The notes below the pieces were generated by a model. That model saw only the letters and a program-made list of their open reading frames with translations, did no database searches and was not told the origin of the DNA. Source: Clostridia bacterium (GTDB taxonomy: Bacteria > Bacillota > Clostridia > Lachnospirales > Lachnospiraceae). From it: a stretch of DNA of 64,000 nt. Positions 26,119 to 36,074 of this stretch are shown piece by piece (within the stretch, counting starts at the first letter, position 1; each line of letters opens with the position of its first letter). Both the position numbers and the translations under genes were made by a program. The DNA is taken from assembly GCA_910575245.1 (NCBI GenBank), contig CAJTEN010000015.1, positions 62,001 to 126,000 on the forward strand, in the 5' to 3' direction.

Positions 26119-26805
26119 TTGCAGAAACTGTTATTGCTTGAAGATGATATCAGTCTGATTGACGGGCTGACTTATTCGTTGGGAAAGAACGGATTTGAGA
26201 CTAAGGTGGCAAGATCGGTTGGAGAAGCCGAGACATTGCTTGCAGGCGGCGGGTGTTTTGACCTGCTTCTTTTTGATGTGACGCTGCCGGACGGAAACGG
26301 ATTTGCACTTTGTGAACGCCTGCGGGTGTCCGGAGACCAGACGCCGATTATCTTCCTGACGGCGTCGGATGAGGAGACCAGTGTGATACGGGGTCTGGAC
26401 TGCGGGGGAGATGATTATATCACGAAACCTTTTAAGCTGGGAGAATTGTGTTCACGCATTCGGGCGCTGCTGCGGCGGAGTGCCGGAGCGCATTCCGGAG
26501 AGGGGTATCTTAAGTCCGGTGATGTGGCGGTGAATCTGACGGCAGGCAGGGTGACGCTGCGGGGAGAGGGCGTGGAACTTACAGGAGCGGAGTACAGGCT
26601 GTTGTGTCTGTTTCTTGCAAACAGTGGGAGGGTGCTTACCCGTCCGGCGATCCTTGACAAGCTGTGGGACGGGGCGGGAAGCTTTGTGGATGATAATACA
26701 CTTTCGGTGTATGTGCGTCGGCTGCGGGAGAAACTTGAGAAGGATCCCTCTTCGCCGGAGCATCTTAAGACGGTCAGAGGGTTCGGGTATCAATGGGTAG
26801 AATAG
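26119..26805 (+). CDS. OmpR-family response regulator (TTG start)
   Basis: 228 residues when started at TTG 26119, which has GGGAGGGAAGG 8 bases upstream; the longer frame from 26068 adds residues unlike a receiver. Receiver: ED-D at 8-10, phosphoacceptor Asp53 in LLLFDVTLP, LTAS and Lys in ITKPF. Winged helix with NTLSVYVRRLREKL and the end TVRGFGYQW. It resembles regulators of Bce-like peptide-resistance modules, and its kinase, ATPase and permease follow. Confidence 0.9.
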   Translation: MQKLLLLEDDISLIDGLTYSLGKNGFETKVARSVGEAETLLAGGGCFDLLLFDVTLPDGNGFALCERLRVSGDQTPIIFLTASDEETSVIRGLDCGGDDYITKPFKLGELCSRIRALLRRSAGAHSGEGYLKSGDVAVNLTAGRVTLRGEGVELTGAEYRLLCLFLANSGRVLTRPAILDKLWDGAGSFVDDNTLSVYVRRLREKLEKDPSSPEHLKTVRGFGYQWVE

Positions 26806-26857
26806 CGCACGTCGGGGAACATGGGCGTTTGTGTATAAAGAGGCATGGAGGGGATCT

Positions 26858-28084
26858 ATGAAATTTTTGTATGAAAAGGAAACACGCCGTTTTTACGGTT
26901 TTCTTGTGACTGTCTGCATCTTGCAGGCTTTCTTTTTGGGAATCTGCGGGATCAGGCACGTGCAGGGAATCAGACATGTACTTACAGAGCGGGAACTGGC
27001 AGTGGCTTCTTATTTGCTGGAACAGGAGATTCCGCCGGCAACGATTGCTTCTGCCTGGAACCATACAGAGGTGACGGAAGCGGGAATCAGGCTGCTTGAA
27101 AAGACCGGGCACACCGAACAGACGGACAGCTATCTGTTGTTTCTTACCGGACAGACATCGGTAGCTTTCCTCCTGACACTGTTTGTCGGAGGAATCCTGC
27201 TGACGGCGGTGCTGTTGGCAGGCGCCGGTTTCTTCCTGCAAGCGAGGGAGCGGTTCTATGAAAAGGCGGAACAGGTCGTGACGCGGTATGCGGAGGACCG
27301 GTTCGGAGAACACCTGCCGGGCGGAGGCACCGGAGCCATCTATCGATTGTTCGGCAAGGTGGAACAGCTTGCACTTTCGCTTCAGGCCAGAAGTGAGGCG
27401 GAGCGCAGGGCGAAGGAATTTCTGAGGGATATGATCTCTGACATCTCCCATCAGCTGAAAACACCACTGGCGGCATTGAATATGTATATAGAGATCATGG
27501 AGGAAGAAGCCGGACAGGAGGATACGGTACGAAGGTTTACGGAGAAATCCATGCGGTCGCTTGAACGGATGGAACAGCTGATTCAGTCTCTGCTTAAAAT
27601 GGCGAGGCTGGATACCGGCAATATTGTCTTTGAGAAGCGGCAGTGTTTTGTGTCGGAAGTGGTGTCGCAGGCAGCAGGAGAACTGTTGGAACGGGCGGAG
27701 CGGGAAGGAAAGAGGATCCTGACAGAAGGGATGTCAGAGGAAACCTTATACTGTGATCAGCAGTGGACGAAGGAAGCAGTGGGGAATCTGGTGAAGAATG
27801 CTCTGGATCATACGGAAAGAGGCGGGACGGTCCGAATCCTCTGGCAGCGTTCGCCGGTTATGATGCGTCTGACGGTAGAGGATGACGGATGCGGTATTGC
27901 ACCGGAGGATATCCATCATATTTTCAAACGTTTCTACCGGAGTAAGCACGCAGGAGACAGGCAGGGAATCGGACTTGGGCTTTCCCTTTCGAAGCTGATT
28001 ATAGAAGGGCAGGGAGGAAGTCTGTCCGTGGAGAGCAGACCGGGAGAGGGGAGTGTGTTTCGTATGGCATTTCCGGCAGGATAA
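26858..28084 (+). CDS. Sensor histidine kinase
   Basis: 408 residues from the ATG after GGAGGGG. Two membrane helices (about 12-30 and 104-126) enclose a roughly 70-residue extracytoplasmic loop. HisKA His198 in ISHQLKTP; N box NLVKNALDH, G1 EDDGCGI, F box IFKRFYRS and G2 GIGLGLSLSK. Its regulator is 52 bp upstream. Likely senses a peptide directly or through the FtsX-like permease of the module. Confidence 0.92.
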   Translation: MKFLYEKETRRFYGFLVTVCILQAFFLGICGIRHVQGIRHVLTERELAVASYLLEQEIPPATIASAWNHTEVTEAGIRLLEKTGHTEQTDSYLLFLTGQTSVAFLLTLFVGGILLTAVLLAGAGFFLQARERFYEKAEQVVTRYAEDRFGEHLPGGGTGAIYRLFGKVEQLALSLQARSEAERRAKEFLRDMISDISHQLKTPLAALNMYIEIMEEEAGQEDTVRRFTEKSMRSLERMEQLIQSLLKMARLDTGNIVFEKRQCFVSEVVSQAAGELLERAEREGKRILTEGMSEETLYCDQQWTKEAVGNLVKNALDHTERGGTVRILWQRSPVMMRLTVEDDGCGIAPEDIHHIFKRFYRSKHAGDRQGIGLGLSLSKLIIEGQGGSLSVESRPGEGSVFRMAFPAG

Positions 28085-28163
28085 CCGCTTTAGCCCGCTG
28101 CTCTTTCAGGGTGTCTGGGCGTGCGGCCTGTCTGCGGCAGGCGCAATCGTCCGGAGCAGGCAG

Positions 28164-28179
28164 CTTACGGATCTGTAAG
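28164..28179. promoter_or_regulatory. CTTAC-N6-GTAAG operator before the ABC genes
   Basis: CTTAC-GGATCT-GTAAG, inside a longer perfect dyad CAGCTTAC/GTAAGCTG (28161-28182). A further half-site GGATTGTAAG follows at 28193-28202. Same spacing as the site at 26001, so both operons of the module appear to answer to one regulator. Confidence 0.65.
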
Positions 28180-28185
28180 CTGGCA

Positions 28186-28214
28186 TTCACCGGATTGTAA
28201 GACGGAGGTGATAT
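28186..28214 (+). promoter_or_regulatory. Probable promoter of the ABC/FtsX operon
   Basis: TTCACC (28186-28191), 17 bp, TGATAT (28209-28214), placed 6 bp after the CTTAC-N6-GTAAG site. Another inverted repeat, CTGTAC/GTACAG (28241-28258), lies in the leader. Confidence 0.45.
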
Positions 28215-28284
28215 GCTTTTGCTGTACGAAATGCAGAGATCTGTACAAGAACGTACAGGATAGCAGGAAAGGCAGGTAGTTTTT

Positions 28285-28968
28285 GTGGAAATCTTAAAGG
28301 TAGAAAATCTGAGTAAGACCTACGGCAAAGGTGAGGTAAGGGTGGAGGCTTTGAAGAACGCTTCCTTTTCCATGGAGAGAGGAGAATTCGGCGCCGTCGT
28401 GGGTGTGTCCGGTTCCGGGAAAAGTACGCTCCTTAACTGTATCGGCGGCCTGGATGAGGCGAGTGCAGGTAAGGTATATATCGGCGGCAGGGATCTGTTT
28501 GCGATGGGGGAGAATGAGAGAACGATTTTCCGCAGGCAGAATATCGGATTTATTTTTCAATCCTTCCATCTGATTCAGGAATTGAACGTGGAACAGAATA
28601 TTATCTTTCCGCTTCTGTTGGATTACCGGAAGGCGGACCAGGAAAGGGTGGAGGAAATTCTGGAAGTGCTGGGGCTGGAGAACCGGCGTAAACATTTGCC
28701 GGGACAGCTTTCCGGTGGCCAGCAGCAGAGAGTAGCCATCGGCCGTGCGCTGATTACACGTCCGGCGCTTGTCCTGGCGGATGAACCTACGGGGAATCTG
28801 GATTCCCAGAGCAGCCAGGATGTGATGGATCTTCTGTGTAAGGCATCCAGGCACTATCAGCAGACGATTCTGATGATTACCCACAATATGGATCTGACTC
28901 CCTCGGCGGACCGGGTATTTCAGGTGACGGACGGTAAACTGAACGAGCTGAGAAGCGTGGGCGAGTAG
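28285..28968 (+). CDS. ABC transporter ATPase (MacB/BceA-like)
   Basis: 227 residues from a GTG start with GGAAAGGCAGG upstream. Walker [11 protein letters not shown]-loop FQSFHLIQ, signature LSGGQQQR, Walker [11 protein letters not shown]. Partner of the FtsX-like permease 47 bp downstream, and regulated from the CTTAC-N6-GTAAG promoter. Confidence 0.92.
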   Translation: MEILKVENLSKTYGKGEVRVEALKNASFSMERGEFGAVVGVSGSGKSTLLNCIGGLDEASAGKVYIGGRDLFAMGENERTIFRRQNIGFIFQSFHLIQELNVEQNIIFPLLLDYRKADQERVEEILEVLGLENRRKHLPGQLSGGQQQRVAIGRALITRPALVLADEPTGNLDSQSSQDVMDLLCKASRHYQQTILMITHNMDLTPSADRVFQVTDGKLNELRSVGE

Positions 28969-29015
28969 GTCAGGGAGCAATCGGTGATAAATATTCCGAA
29001 ACGGAGGAAAGAACA

Positions 29016-31388
29016 ATGAAACATTATCTGGATTTGATACCGATTTCCGCAAGGCTGCACAGGAAACAGACACGGATGACAAGATTGTGTATCGTGCTGT
29101 CAGTGTTCTTAATCACGGTGATTTTCAGTATGGCGGATATGGAGATGCAGACGCAGATGGTGCAGGCTGTGAAAAGTTACGGAAAATGGCATGCCGGATT
29201 TGTGGCGGATGAGGAACAGGGGGCGCTTATTGCGGCGCGTCCGGAGGTGGAAAATATTGCCCGGTACGGTGTGGTGAACTGGGGGCTTGAGGACGGATAT
29301 CAGATTGAAGGGATTGAAACCTGTATCTGTGGTCTGGACGGAAACCTCTTGGAGCTGTTTCCGGATGTAGCCATCACGGAAGGGAGTTTTGCGGTGAAGG
29401 AGGACGAAGCAGTCCTCAATGAGGCTATAAAGAGCCGTCTCAATGTCGGAGTGGGAGATACGATAACGCTGTCAACGCCTCAGGGAAGCATGAAAGAATA
29501 CCGGATCACAGGAATTACGAAGGATACGGCACTGGAGGCGGAACATGACGCATTCGGTATGCTGATTACCATAGAAGGATTCGATGCGCTGCACACGAAA
29601 GATACGGATGCATCCCAGGAGATTATATATTATGTGGCTTTTCGGCCCTATTGCAGCATACCGGGAACAATCAGAGACATCACAGAACAGCTTGGCATGA
29701 AACCGGAAGAAGTGAGACAGAATACGAAAGTACTTGCGCTTATGTTCCAGAGCAGGGATCCGTATATGATGCAGTTTTATTTTGTGGCGGCGGTGCTGGC
29801 GGTGTTGGTCGCGGTTGCGGGAATCCTTATGATTACCGCCAGTATGAACAGCAACATTGCGCGCAGGACGGAGTTCTTCGGAATGATGCGGTGTCTTGGC
29901 GCGACAGGCAGACAAGTCATGCGGTATGTGAAGAAGGAAGCACTTGGATGGTGCAGAAGTGCGATTCCGGCGGGCGTCTTTGCGGGAATGGTCGTGGTAT
30001 GGATCCTGTGCGGCATGTTACGTCTCTTAAGCCCCGGCCTCTTTGACGGAATGCCCGTGTTCGGGATCAGTGTTCCCGGTTTTATGGCAGGGATTGTCAT
30101 GGGGATCGTCACAGTACTTCTGGCGGCCAGAGCTCCGGCCAGAAGAGCGGCACAAGTATCGCCCCTTACGGCAGTGTCCGGAAATGCAGGGACGGTACAT
30201 GCGGTAAAACGGGCGGCGAACACGCATTTATTTAAAGTGGATACGGCTCTGGGCGTGCATCACGCGTCAGGCAGCAGGAAGAACTTCCTTCTGGTGACCG
30301 GTTCCTTTGCATTCAGTATTATCCTGTTCCTTGCGTTCAGCACGGCGATAGATTTCATGCATCGCGCGATCACGCCGCTCCGGCCTCAGGCGCCGGATTT
30401 CTATGCCTATGATGCAGGGTATGCGAATGTAATTCCGGCAGAATTATGTGACAGGCTGAAAGAATATCCCGGGATAAAACGGGTGTTTGGAAGAGGGTAT
30501 GCAGAGAACGTGGTGTCCATAGACGGACAGGAAAACAGGCTTACGATTCTTTCATATGACGAACAGCAGTTTAAATGGGCCAGGAAAGATTTACTTGAGG
30601 GAAACTTTGCGGATGCGGTTGAGGGAACGGGAGTCCTGCTGGCCTACAGAGACAACAATCCGCTGCATGTGGGCGACAGGATCACGATAACGGCAGACGG
30701 AACCGAACAGGAACTGCCGGTAGCGGGAATTCTGAAGGATGTTCCTTTCAGTTATGGGGCGGATCAAAATACAGGAAGCGAGGAAGTGCTGGTAATCTGT
30801 TCCGAAGAACTGTTTGCCGGGCTGACCGGGGAAGACGGTTATGCAGTGCTGGATATACAGATGGAAGCAGATATTGAAGAGGAAGAAGTGCTGGAGATCA
30901 GAAAGGAGATTGAACAGACCTGTGGAACGAATATTTCCTTTTCGGACAGACGGATCAGCAACCGGGAGGTAAAGGGAGCGAGTTATTCCATGGCAGTTTT
31001 TCTCTATGGGTTCCTGGGGATCATTGCGCTGATTGCCTTCTTCAATATCATCAACTGTATCGCCATGAGTGTATCGGCGCGGATGAGAGAGTACGGAGCC
31101 ATGCGGGCCATTGGCATGAGCGTCCGGCAGGTAGTACGCATGGTGGTGGGAGAGACGCTTACTTATACGCTTTCCGGTGTGGCGCTGGGATGTGTCATCG
31201 GCCTTCCCATCAACCGGATTCTGTTCCGGTCGCTGGTCACCTTCCGGTGGGGAGACGCCTGGGAACTGCCGGTGTGGGAACTTCTGGTCATAGTGGCTGT
31301 CATGTTACTGTCCGTCTGCCTGGCAGTGGCGGGACCGGCGAGACAGATACGGGAGATGACGGTGGTGGATACGATTGGGACGCAGTAG
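29016..31388 (+). CDS. FtsX-like ABC transporter permease
   Basis: 790 residues with two FtsX units: a helix at about 24-42, extracytoplasmic domain to about 245, helices around 250-380, a second single helix near 425-445, another extracytoplasmic domain, and three helices from about 655 to 780. Same layout as the permease at 18341, and similar in gene order, so the two modules are relatives. Likely a peptide-responsive exporter or signalling complex with the kinase at 26858. GGAGG precedes the ATG. Confidence 0.9.
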   Translation: MKHYLDLIPISARLHRKQTRMTRLCIVLSVFLITVIFSMADMEMQTQMVQAVKSYGKWHAGFVADEEQGALIAARPEVENIARYGVVNWGLEDGYQIEGIETCICGLDGNLLELFPDVAITEGSFAVKEDEAVLNEAIKSRLNVGVGDTITLSTPQGSMKEYRITGITKDTALEAEHDAFGMLITIEGFDALHTKDTDASQEIIYYVAFRPYCSIPGTIRDITEQLGMKPEEVRQNTKVLALMFQSRDPYMMQFYFVAAVLAVLVAVAGILMITASMNSNIARRTEFFGMMRCLGATGRQVMRYVKKEALGWCRSAIPAGVFAGMVVVWILCGMLRLLSPGLFDGMPVFGISVPGFMAGIVMGIVTVLLAARAPARRAAQVSPLTAVSGNAGTVHAVKRAANTHLFKVDTALGVHHASGSRKNFLLVTGSFAFSIILFLAFSTAIDFMHRAITPLRPQAPDFYAYDAGYANVIPAELCDRLKEYPGIKRVFGRGYAENVVSIDGQENRLTILSYDEQQFKWARKDLLEGNFADAVEGTGVLLAYRDNNPLHVGDRITITADGTEQELPVAGILKDVPFSYGADQNTGSEEVLVICSEELFAGLTGEDGYAVLDIQMEADIEEEEVLEIRKEIEQTCGTNISFSDRRISNREVKGASYSMAVFLYGFLGIIALIAFFNIINCIAMSVSARMREYGAMRAIGMSVRQVVRMVVGETLTYTLSGVALGCVIGLPINRILFRSLVTFRWGDAWELPVWELLVIVAVMLLSVCLAVAGPARQIREMTVVDTIGTQ

Positions 31389-31511
31389 GGAATCCGCAAA
31401 AATTCATTTTGCAATTGGATATATGATTTTTTGAAAATATTTGTTACAATAAATGCAACAGTTATCATGAGAGACAGTATTTGATGGAAATCAGAGGAGT
31501 GTGATTATTCT

Positions 31512-33215
31512 GTGGATATAAAAAAGATGCTTCCAATTGGAATTGAAAGGTTTGAAGAAATAGCGTCAGGTAAATTCTACTATGTAGATAAGACAGGATT
31601 ACTGAAAGAGTTGCTGCATAATTGGGGAAAAGTGAACCTGTTTACCCGTCCCAGGCGGTTTGGCAAATCTTTGAACATGAGTATGCTGAAAAGTTTTTTT
31701 GGACTAAATGGCAATAAGAATATTTTTGAAGGTCTTGAGATTGGGAAAGAAATGGATCTGTGCGAAACATATATGGGCAAATTTCCAGTGATTTCCGTAT
31801 CTTTGAAAAGTATCAATGCAAGAACCTTTGAGACAGCATATGCTATGGCTGTTCAGATTATTATGGAGGCAGCTGAGGAAGTTCAGTATCTTGCAGTAAG
31901 TGACCGTTTAAGTTCACATGACAGGGAAATGTATTCCGAACTGTTAAACATGGATATGAGTGAGGCAACATTTTCCGGCAGCCTGCGGAGGCTTTCGGGT
32001 CTTTTGCAGAAACATCATGGCAGTCAGGTGATTCTTCTGATTGACGAGTATGATGTCCCGCTGGCAAAGGCTTTTGAAAACGGTTATTATGACCAGATGA
32101 TTCTTCTGATCAGAAATCTGTTCGAACAGGCATTAAAGACGAACGACAGCCTGAAGTTTGCAGTTTTGACAGGATGTATGCGGATTACAAAGGAAAGTAT
32201 TTTCACAGGGCTGAACAATCTGAAAATCTTGTCTGTTACAGATCCGCGTTTTGATGAATACTTTGGGTTCACAGACAGTGAAGTCAGAGAACTGCTGGAC
32301 TATTATGAGTTATCCGGGCATTACGGGCAGATCAAAGAGTGGTATGATGGATATCGGTTCGGCAATGCGGAGGTATATTGTCCCTGGGATGTTATCAATT
32401 ATTGTGATATTCTGCGTGCGGATCTTGAAGCACAGCCGCAGAATTATTGGTCAAATACCAGCAACAATGATGTCGTAAGACAATTCCTTCAAAAAGCAGA
32501 CAGCGGTTCTGCCAAAAAGGAGATTGAAAGATTGATCGCAGGTGAGGTGATCACGAAAGAAATCCATCAGGAGCTTACCTATAAGGATATGTATCAGTCC
32601 ATAGAAAATATATGGAGCGTGCTGCTTACTACCGGATATCTGACACAGAGAGGAAAGCCGGATGGAATGAAGCTTCCGCTTGCAATTCCGAATATGGAGA
32701 TCAGAGATATTTTTATCACACAGATCATGAGTCTGTTCAGGGAATCGGTCCAGAAAGACGGAGAGATGCTGAATCGCTTCTGCGATGCTCTGCAAAGCGG
32801 CAATGCGGAGGAAGTGGAAAAGTATTTCGGAGAATATTTAAAGAGAACGATCAGCATTCGTGATACTTATGTGAAAAAGCCAATGAAGGAAAATTTTTAT
32901 CATGGTATCCTGCTGGGAATTTTGGGATTTAAAACCCAGTGGGGGATTTCGTCCAATAAGGAATCCGGAGATGGATACAGCGATATTCTCATTGAACTTG
33001 AGGATATGGAATCGGGAATTGTGGTTGAGTTGAAGTACGCGGAGGACGGTAATCTGGAGGCGGGGTGCAGGGAAGCCCTGCAGCAGATTGAGAGGAAGCG
33101 GTATGAAGAATCCCTGCAGAAGGAAGGGATAAGGAAGATATTGCGGTACGGTATTGCGTGTTATAAGAAGCGGTGTAAGGTGATGCTGGCGAAAATATGT
33201 GAAGAGTATCAATAA
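31512..33215 (+). CDS. AAA-ATPase/PD-(D/E)XK nuclease-like protein (DUF1703 type)
   Basis: 567 residues from a GTG start with GAGGAG 12 bases upstream. The N-terminal AAA-like part starts with the family hallmark LPIGIERFEEI, YYVDKTGLLKELL and a P-loop-like RPRRFGKSLNMSML; LLIDEYDVPL is the Walker B region. The C-terminus (about 470-540) has the nuclease-like core GYSDILIEL and GIVVELKYA. These proteins are often multi-copy in gut anaerobes and have been suggested to be mobile or defence-related; no function is proven. GC is lower than in the flanking genes. Confidence 0.85.
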   Translation: MDIKKMLPIGIERFEEIASGKFYYVDKTGLLKELLHNWGKVNLFTRPRRFGKSLNMSMLKSFFGLNGNKNIFEGLEIGKEMDLCETYMGKFPVISVSLKSINARTFETAYAMAVQIIMEAAEEVQYLAVSDRLSSHDREMYSELLNMDMSEATFSGSLRRLSGLLQKHHGSQVILLIDEYDVPLAKAFENGYYDQMILLIRNLFEQALKTNDSLKFAVLTGCMRITKESIFTGLNNLKILSVTDPRFDEYFGFTDSEVRELLDYYELSGHYGQIKEWYDGYRFGNAEVYCPWDVINYCDILRADLEAQPQNYWSNTSNNDVVRQFLQKADSGSAKKEIERLIAGEVITKEIHQELTYKDMYQSIENIWSVLLTTGYLTQRGKPDGMKLPLAIPNMEIRDIFITQIMSLFRESVQKDGEMLNRFCDALQSGNAEEVEKYFGEYLKRTISIRDTYVKKPMKENFYHGILLGILGFKTQWGISSNKESGDGYSDILIELEDMESGIVVELKYAEDGNLEAGCREALQQIERKRYEESLQKEGIRKILRYGIACYKKRCKVMLAKICEEYQ

Positions 33216-33250
33216 ATATGAAGTGAATGATTCAGTAATTTCTTGTGCAG

Positions 33251-33290
33251 AGTCCGGATAAACAGTTGATGAGTTATCCGGGCTTTGTTT
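33251..33290 (+). terminator. Terminator after the DUF1703-type gene
   Basis: AGTCCGGATAA pairs with TTATCCGGGCT, followed by TTGTTTG. A second hairpin CCCCCTGC/GCAGGGGG (33311-33329) follows without a T-tail. Confidence 0.75.
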
Positions 33291-33410
33291 GTGTCACAGT
33301 AAAAAATATACCCCCTGCTCTGCAGGGGGAGGGCAGATCTTTAGATATAACCTGAATCCGTGAACCTAACTTTAAAATAAATTGAAATCGGTAAATAAGA
33401 AGTATAAGAT

Positions 33411-35076
33411 ACTCATACTTCGCATACTGATATATGCTAAAGAATTATAAAAATCAATTGCTCTGCAAATAAAAATGGTATAGGCACTCTGTTTTTGCTA
33501 TAATGAAATTACCCACTAATATCATCAGCAAAAGGAGACCTATACCAATGAAAAGCATAGCAGAAATCTTCGATAATAGCAAGGAATTACTTGACAGTAT
33601 CTCAAATTTTATAGACAAATATATCGGCTCTTCCCTTTTGCGGAAATGTGGCATAACCAAAGTCATTGACAGCGTTACGGAAAAACCTGCTTTTGAATAC
33701 GCAGACAACCCGCTTTCCCGCCTCATAGGTACCGTCAAGGAGTCGAAATTTCTTGAAAAATGCGTAAGTGCCACGCAGCTGCTGACCGATAAGATCCTTG
33801 TCGGGTTTGCGGCGGCAAGCCCATACCGGATGTTCGAGACCGGAAATTTTTTCCGCGACTACAAAAAGGATACGTTCTACCGCTTTGACCTGATGCCCAG
33901 GGCAAACTGGGAACGCCTCCAGCTGGAAGCAGCCGGCAACGTAATCCGCGATATGGAGTCGCAGACAGATAAGAACCATACATGCGCCCTTATATTTGAT
34001 GACTCCTTATATGCCCGTACTGGTGGAAAAGGGACTGACTTGTGCGGCAGAGTGTTTGACCATAATGACCATAAGATGCGTACTGGATACCGGATGATGA
34101 CCGGCGGATGGACCAACGGCGATGTTTTCCTTCCGTTTTCCCAGACGCTTCTTACTACCCGCGACAACAGCCTCATGGTCGGCAGGGATACCCCTGTTGA
34201 CCGGCGCACCATCCGCGGCAGACGCAGGGCCGCCGCAAAAGAAAAAGGCACAGACACCGTATGCCGCATGGTCAGGGAAGCCAAAAAGTCAGGGATTCCC
34301 TTTGATTTTGTGCTGTTTGACACATGGTTTTCCAATCCTGCCCAGCTTGTAGAACTAAAGGGCATGGAAGTGGACACGATTGCCATGATCAAGAAAAACA
34401 GCACAAAATACCTATGGACAGCCCCTGAAACTGGTGAGACAGGCAAGCTGGATGTAAAGGAAATCTATTCCCGCAATAAAAAGAGGAGGGGAAAGTCCAG
34501 ATACCTGCTTTCTGTCAATGTGACGGTAGTGGATAGCGAAGGGACAGCCATTCCGGCAAAACTCGTGTATGCGCGGAACCATAGCAACCGCAAGGACTGG
34601 GTCTGCTTCGTGTGCACGGATACATCCCTGTCCGAGAAGGAAATCCTGGAAGCATATATGCTCCGCTGGCAAATCGAGACCTATTTTAAACTCACAAAGA
34701 GTTACCTGAAGCTACGGACAGAGTGCCACAGCACGGGTTACGATGCAATCACATCGCATATGGTGATTGTAGCCATACGGTATATGATACTCGCGGTAGA
34801 ACGATTCAAAAACAGCGACAACCGGACGATAGAGGAACTGTTTTACGGTGTCCAGCGTGAGATTGTCAACGAACTCATGGACTGTGCCATTGTGCTTATG
34901 ATAGATACTCTGCTTAACAGCATAAGGGAGTACTATAACGCATCGGAGTGCCAGATTGCGGAACTGGTGTCTCTCTTTATCAGCAAACTGCCTGAAAACT
35001 GGAAAAATCGTTTCCAAATGCCCAAAGCGGCGTAATTTATGGTAGTATGCCTAATTTTAGTATGCGAAGTATGAGT
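33411..35076 (+). mobile_element. IS4-family insertion sequence
   Basis: The 1,666-bp element is bounded by perfect 18-bp terminal inverted repeats, ACTCATACTTCGCATACT at 33411-33428 and its reverse complement at 35059-35076. It encodes one intact transposase. I could not identify a clean direct target duplication: left flank GTATAAGAT, right flank TATTATGTATAAAT share only GTATAA at a shifted distance. The outer ends may extend slightly. Confidence 0.85.
33548..35035 (+). CDS. IS4-family DDE transposase
   Basis: 495 residues from the ATG after AAAGGAG. The RNase H-like core has Asp in LIFDDSLYA, Asp in VLFDTWFSN, and the catalytic Glu in YMLRWQIETYFKLTK, which fits the Y-x2-R-x3-E-x6-K signature of IS4 transposases exactly. 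No frameshift or stop interrupts it, so the element may be active. Its inverted ends differ from those of the palindromic repeat families in this window, so it is not their obvious mobiliser. Confidence 0.93.
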   Translation: MKSIAEIFDNSKELLDSISNFIDKYIGSSLLRKCGITKVIDSVTEKPAFEYADNPLSRLIGTVKESKFLEKCVSATQLLTDKILVGFAAASPYRMFETGNFFRDYKKDTFYRFDLMPRANWERLQLEAAGNVIRDMESQTDKNHTCALIFDDSLYARTGGKGTDLCGRVFDHNDHKMRTGYRMMTGGWTNGDVFLPFSQTLLTTRDNSLMVGRDTPVDRRTIRGRRRAAAKEKGTDTVCRMVREAKKSGIPFDFVLFDTWFSNPAQLVELKGMEVDTIAMIKKNSTKYLWTAPETGETGKLDVKEIYSRNKKRRGKSRYLLSVNVTVVDSEGTAIPAKLVYARNHSNRKDWVCFVCTDTSLSEKEILEAYMLRWQIETYFKLTKSYLKLRTECHSTGYDAITSHMVIVAIRYMILAVERFKNSDNRTIEELFYGVQREIVNELMDCAIVLMIDTLLNSIREYYNASECQIAELVSLFISKLPENWKNRFQMPKAA

Positions 35077-35088
35077 TATTATGTATAA

Positions 35089-35316
35089 ATCAGCCGGGAC
35101 ATCCGCGCAAGTAAGCTAGACAGGGAACTTACGGCTGATGAGAAGATCTTTATCAGTTTCGCCAGGCAGTGGATTAAGAAGAAGGTTTACACTCCGTATC
35201 CTCTTTGTTATAATCAGACTATGACATTCATTCGGCAAAAGGTGTTATGCAGAGTTGAAAGTCATACTGAAAGATTCCGCATTCATTGGAAACAGAAGCA
35301 GATTTTCATGGATTGA
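35089..35316 (+). pseudogene. Possible gene fragment beside the IS element
   Basis: An open frame with no start codon begins 13 bp after the insertion sequence and reads DIRASKLDRELTADEKIFIS and FARQWIKKKVYTPYP before turning less protein-like. The first 40 residues have the composition of a helical protein end. I do not recognise it; it may be the 3' part of a gene cut by the insertion. No matching 5' part was found at 33330-33410. Confidence 0.35.
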
Positions 35317-35345
35317 TTTTGGAGATACAGGAAAGAGGAATGCAT

Positions 35346-36038
35346 ATGGGGAACACAGTAGTTGAAATGGCCTCCGAACTCACACTGCGATCCATTGTCC
35401 TGCGGCTTGCATTTGCGACATTGATCGGCGCCCTGGTTGGGGTGGAGCGCAGCAGCAGGGGACGTGGAGCGGGAGTCAAGACACATGCACTGGTATGCAT
35501 GGGCTCGGCTCTTGTTATGCTGACCAGCGAGTACATGCGGGTATCTTTACACAATACGGGAGATATGGCAAGAATGGGAGCCCAGATCATCAGCGGTATC
35601 GGTTTTCTGGGAGCGGGAACTATTATCGTGACAGGGCGCAACCATGTACGCGGATTGACTACCGCTGCAGGACTCTGGGTATGTGCCTGCGAAGGAATGA
35701 CGATAGGAATCGGATTCTGGAAAGGCGCCGTGGTTGCTTTGGCATTCATTATGCTGACCCTTCGGGTACTTGTGAAGTTGGATCAGAATTTGCACAGCCA
35801 TGCGAAATCCTTTGAACTTTATGTGGAGTTCGATGAAGGGGCGGATATCCGGAAATTCATGCAGGATGTGAGCATGCGCAATGCCACGCTCAAGACTATG
35901 GAGATGGCGAAGGGCAAGATTGATCCAAACGACCAGTCAGTAATCGTCGGATTTGAGATGTATCGTGGCAAAGACCGGCCGGATCTGGTGAAATGGATCC
36001 GGAGCCAGAAGTACATATTATTTGTAGAGGAATTGTAG
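35346..36038 (+). CDS. MgtC/SapB-family membrane protein
   Basis: 230 residues starting at the ATG with AAGAGG 7 bases upstream. Four to five membrane helices (around 12-35, 42-60, 75-95, 100-118, 120-138) contain the family signature LIGALVGVERSSRG and GAGTIIV; a soluble C-terminal domain (about 150-230) follows. MgtC proteins affect magnesium homeostasis and F-type ATPase activity in pathogens; the role in this organism is unknown. It converges on the BceAB-like operon. Confidence 0.88.
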   Translation: MGNTVVEMASELTLRSIVLRLAFATLIGALVGVERSSRGRGAGVKTHALVCMGSALVMLTSEYMRVSLHNTGDMARMGAQIISGIGFLGAGTIIVTGRNHVRGLTTAAGLWVCACEGMTIGIGFWKGAVVALAFIMLTLRVLVKLDQNLHSHAKSFELYVEFDEGADIRKFMQDVSMRNATLKTMEMAKGKIDPNDQSVIVGFEMYRGKDRPDLVKWIRSQKYILFVEEL

Positions 36039-36074
36039 GGCACAGAATGCCTGCTGTTATGGACAAAGATTTTC

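Noticed and set aside
33402..35090. GTATAA on both sides of the IS4 element as target duplication
   Set aside because: On the right it lies 6 bp away from the inverted repeat end, so it does not fit a direct duplication next to both ends.
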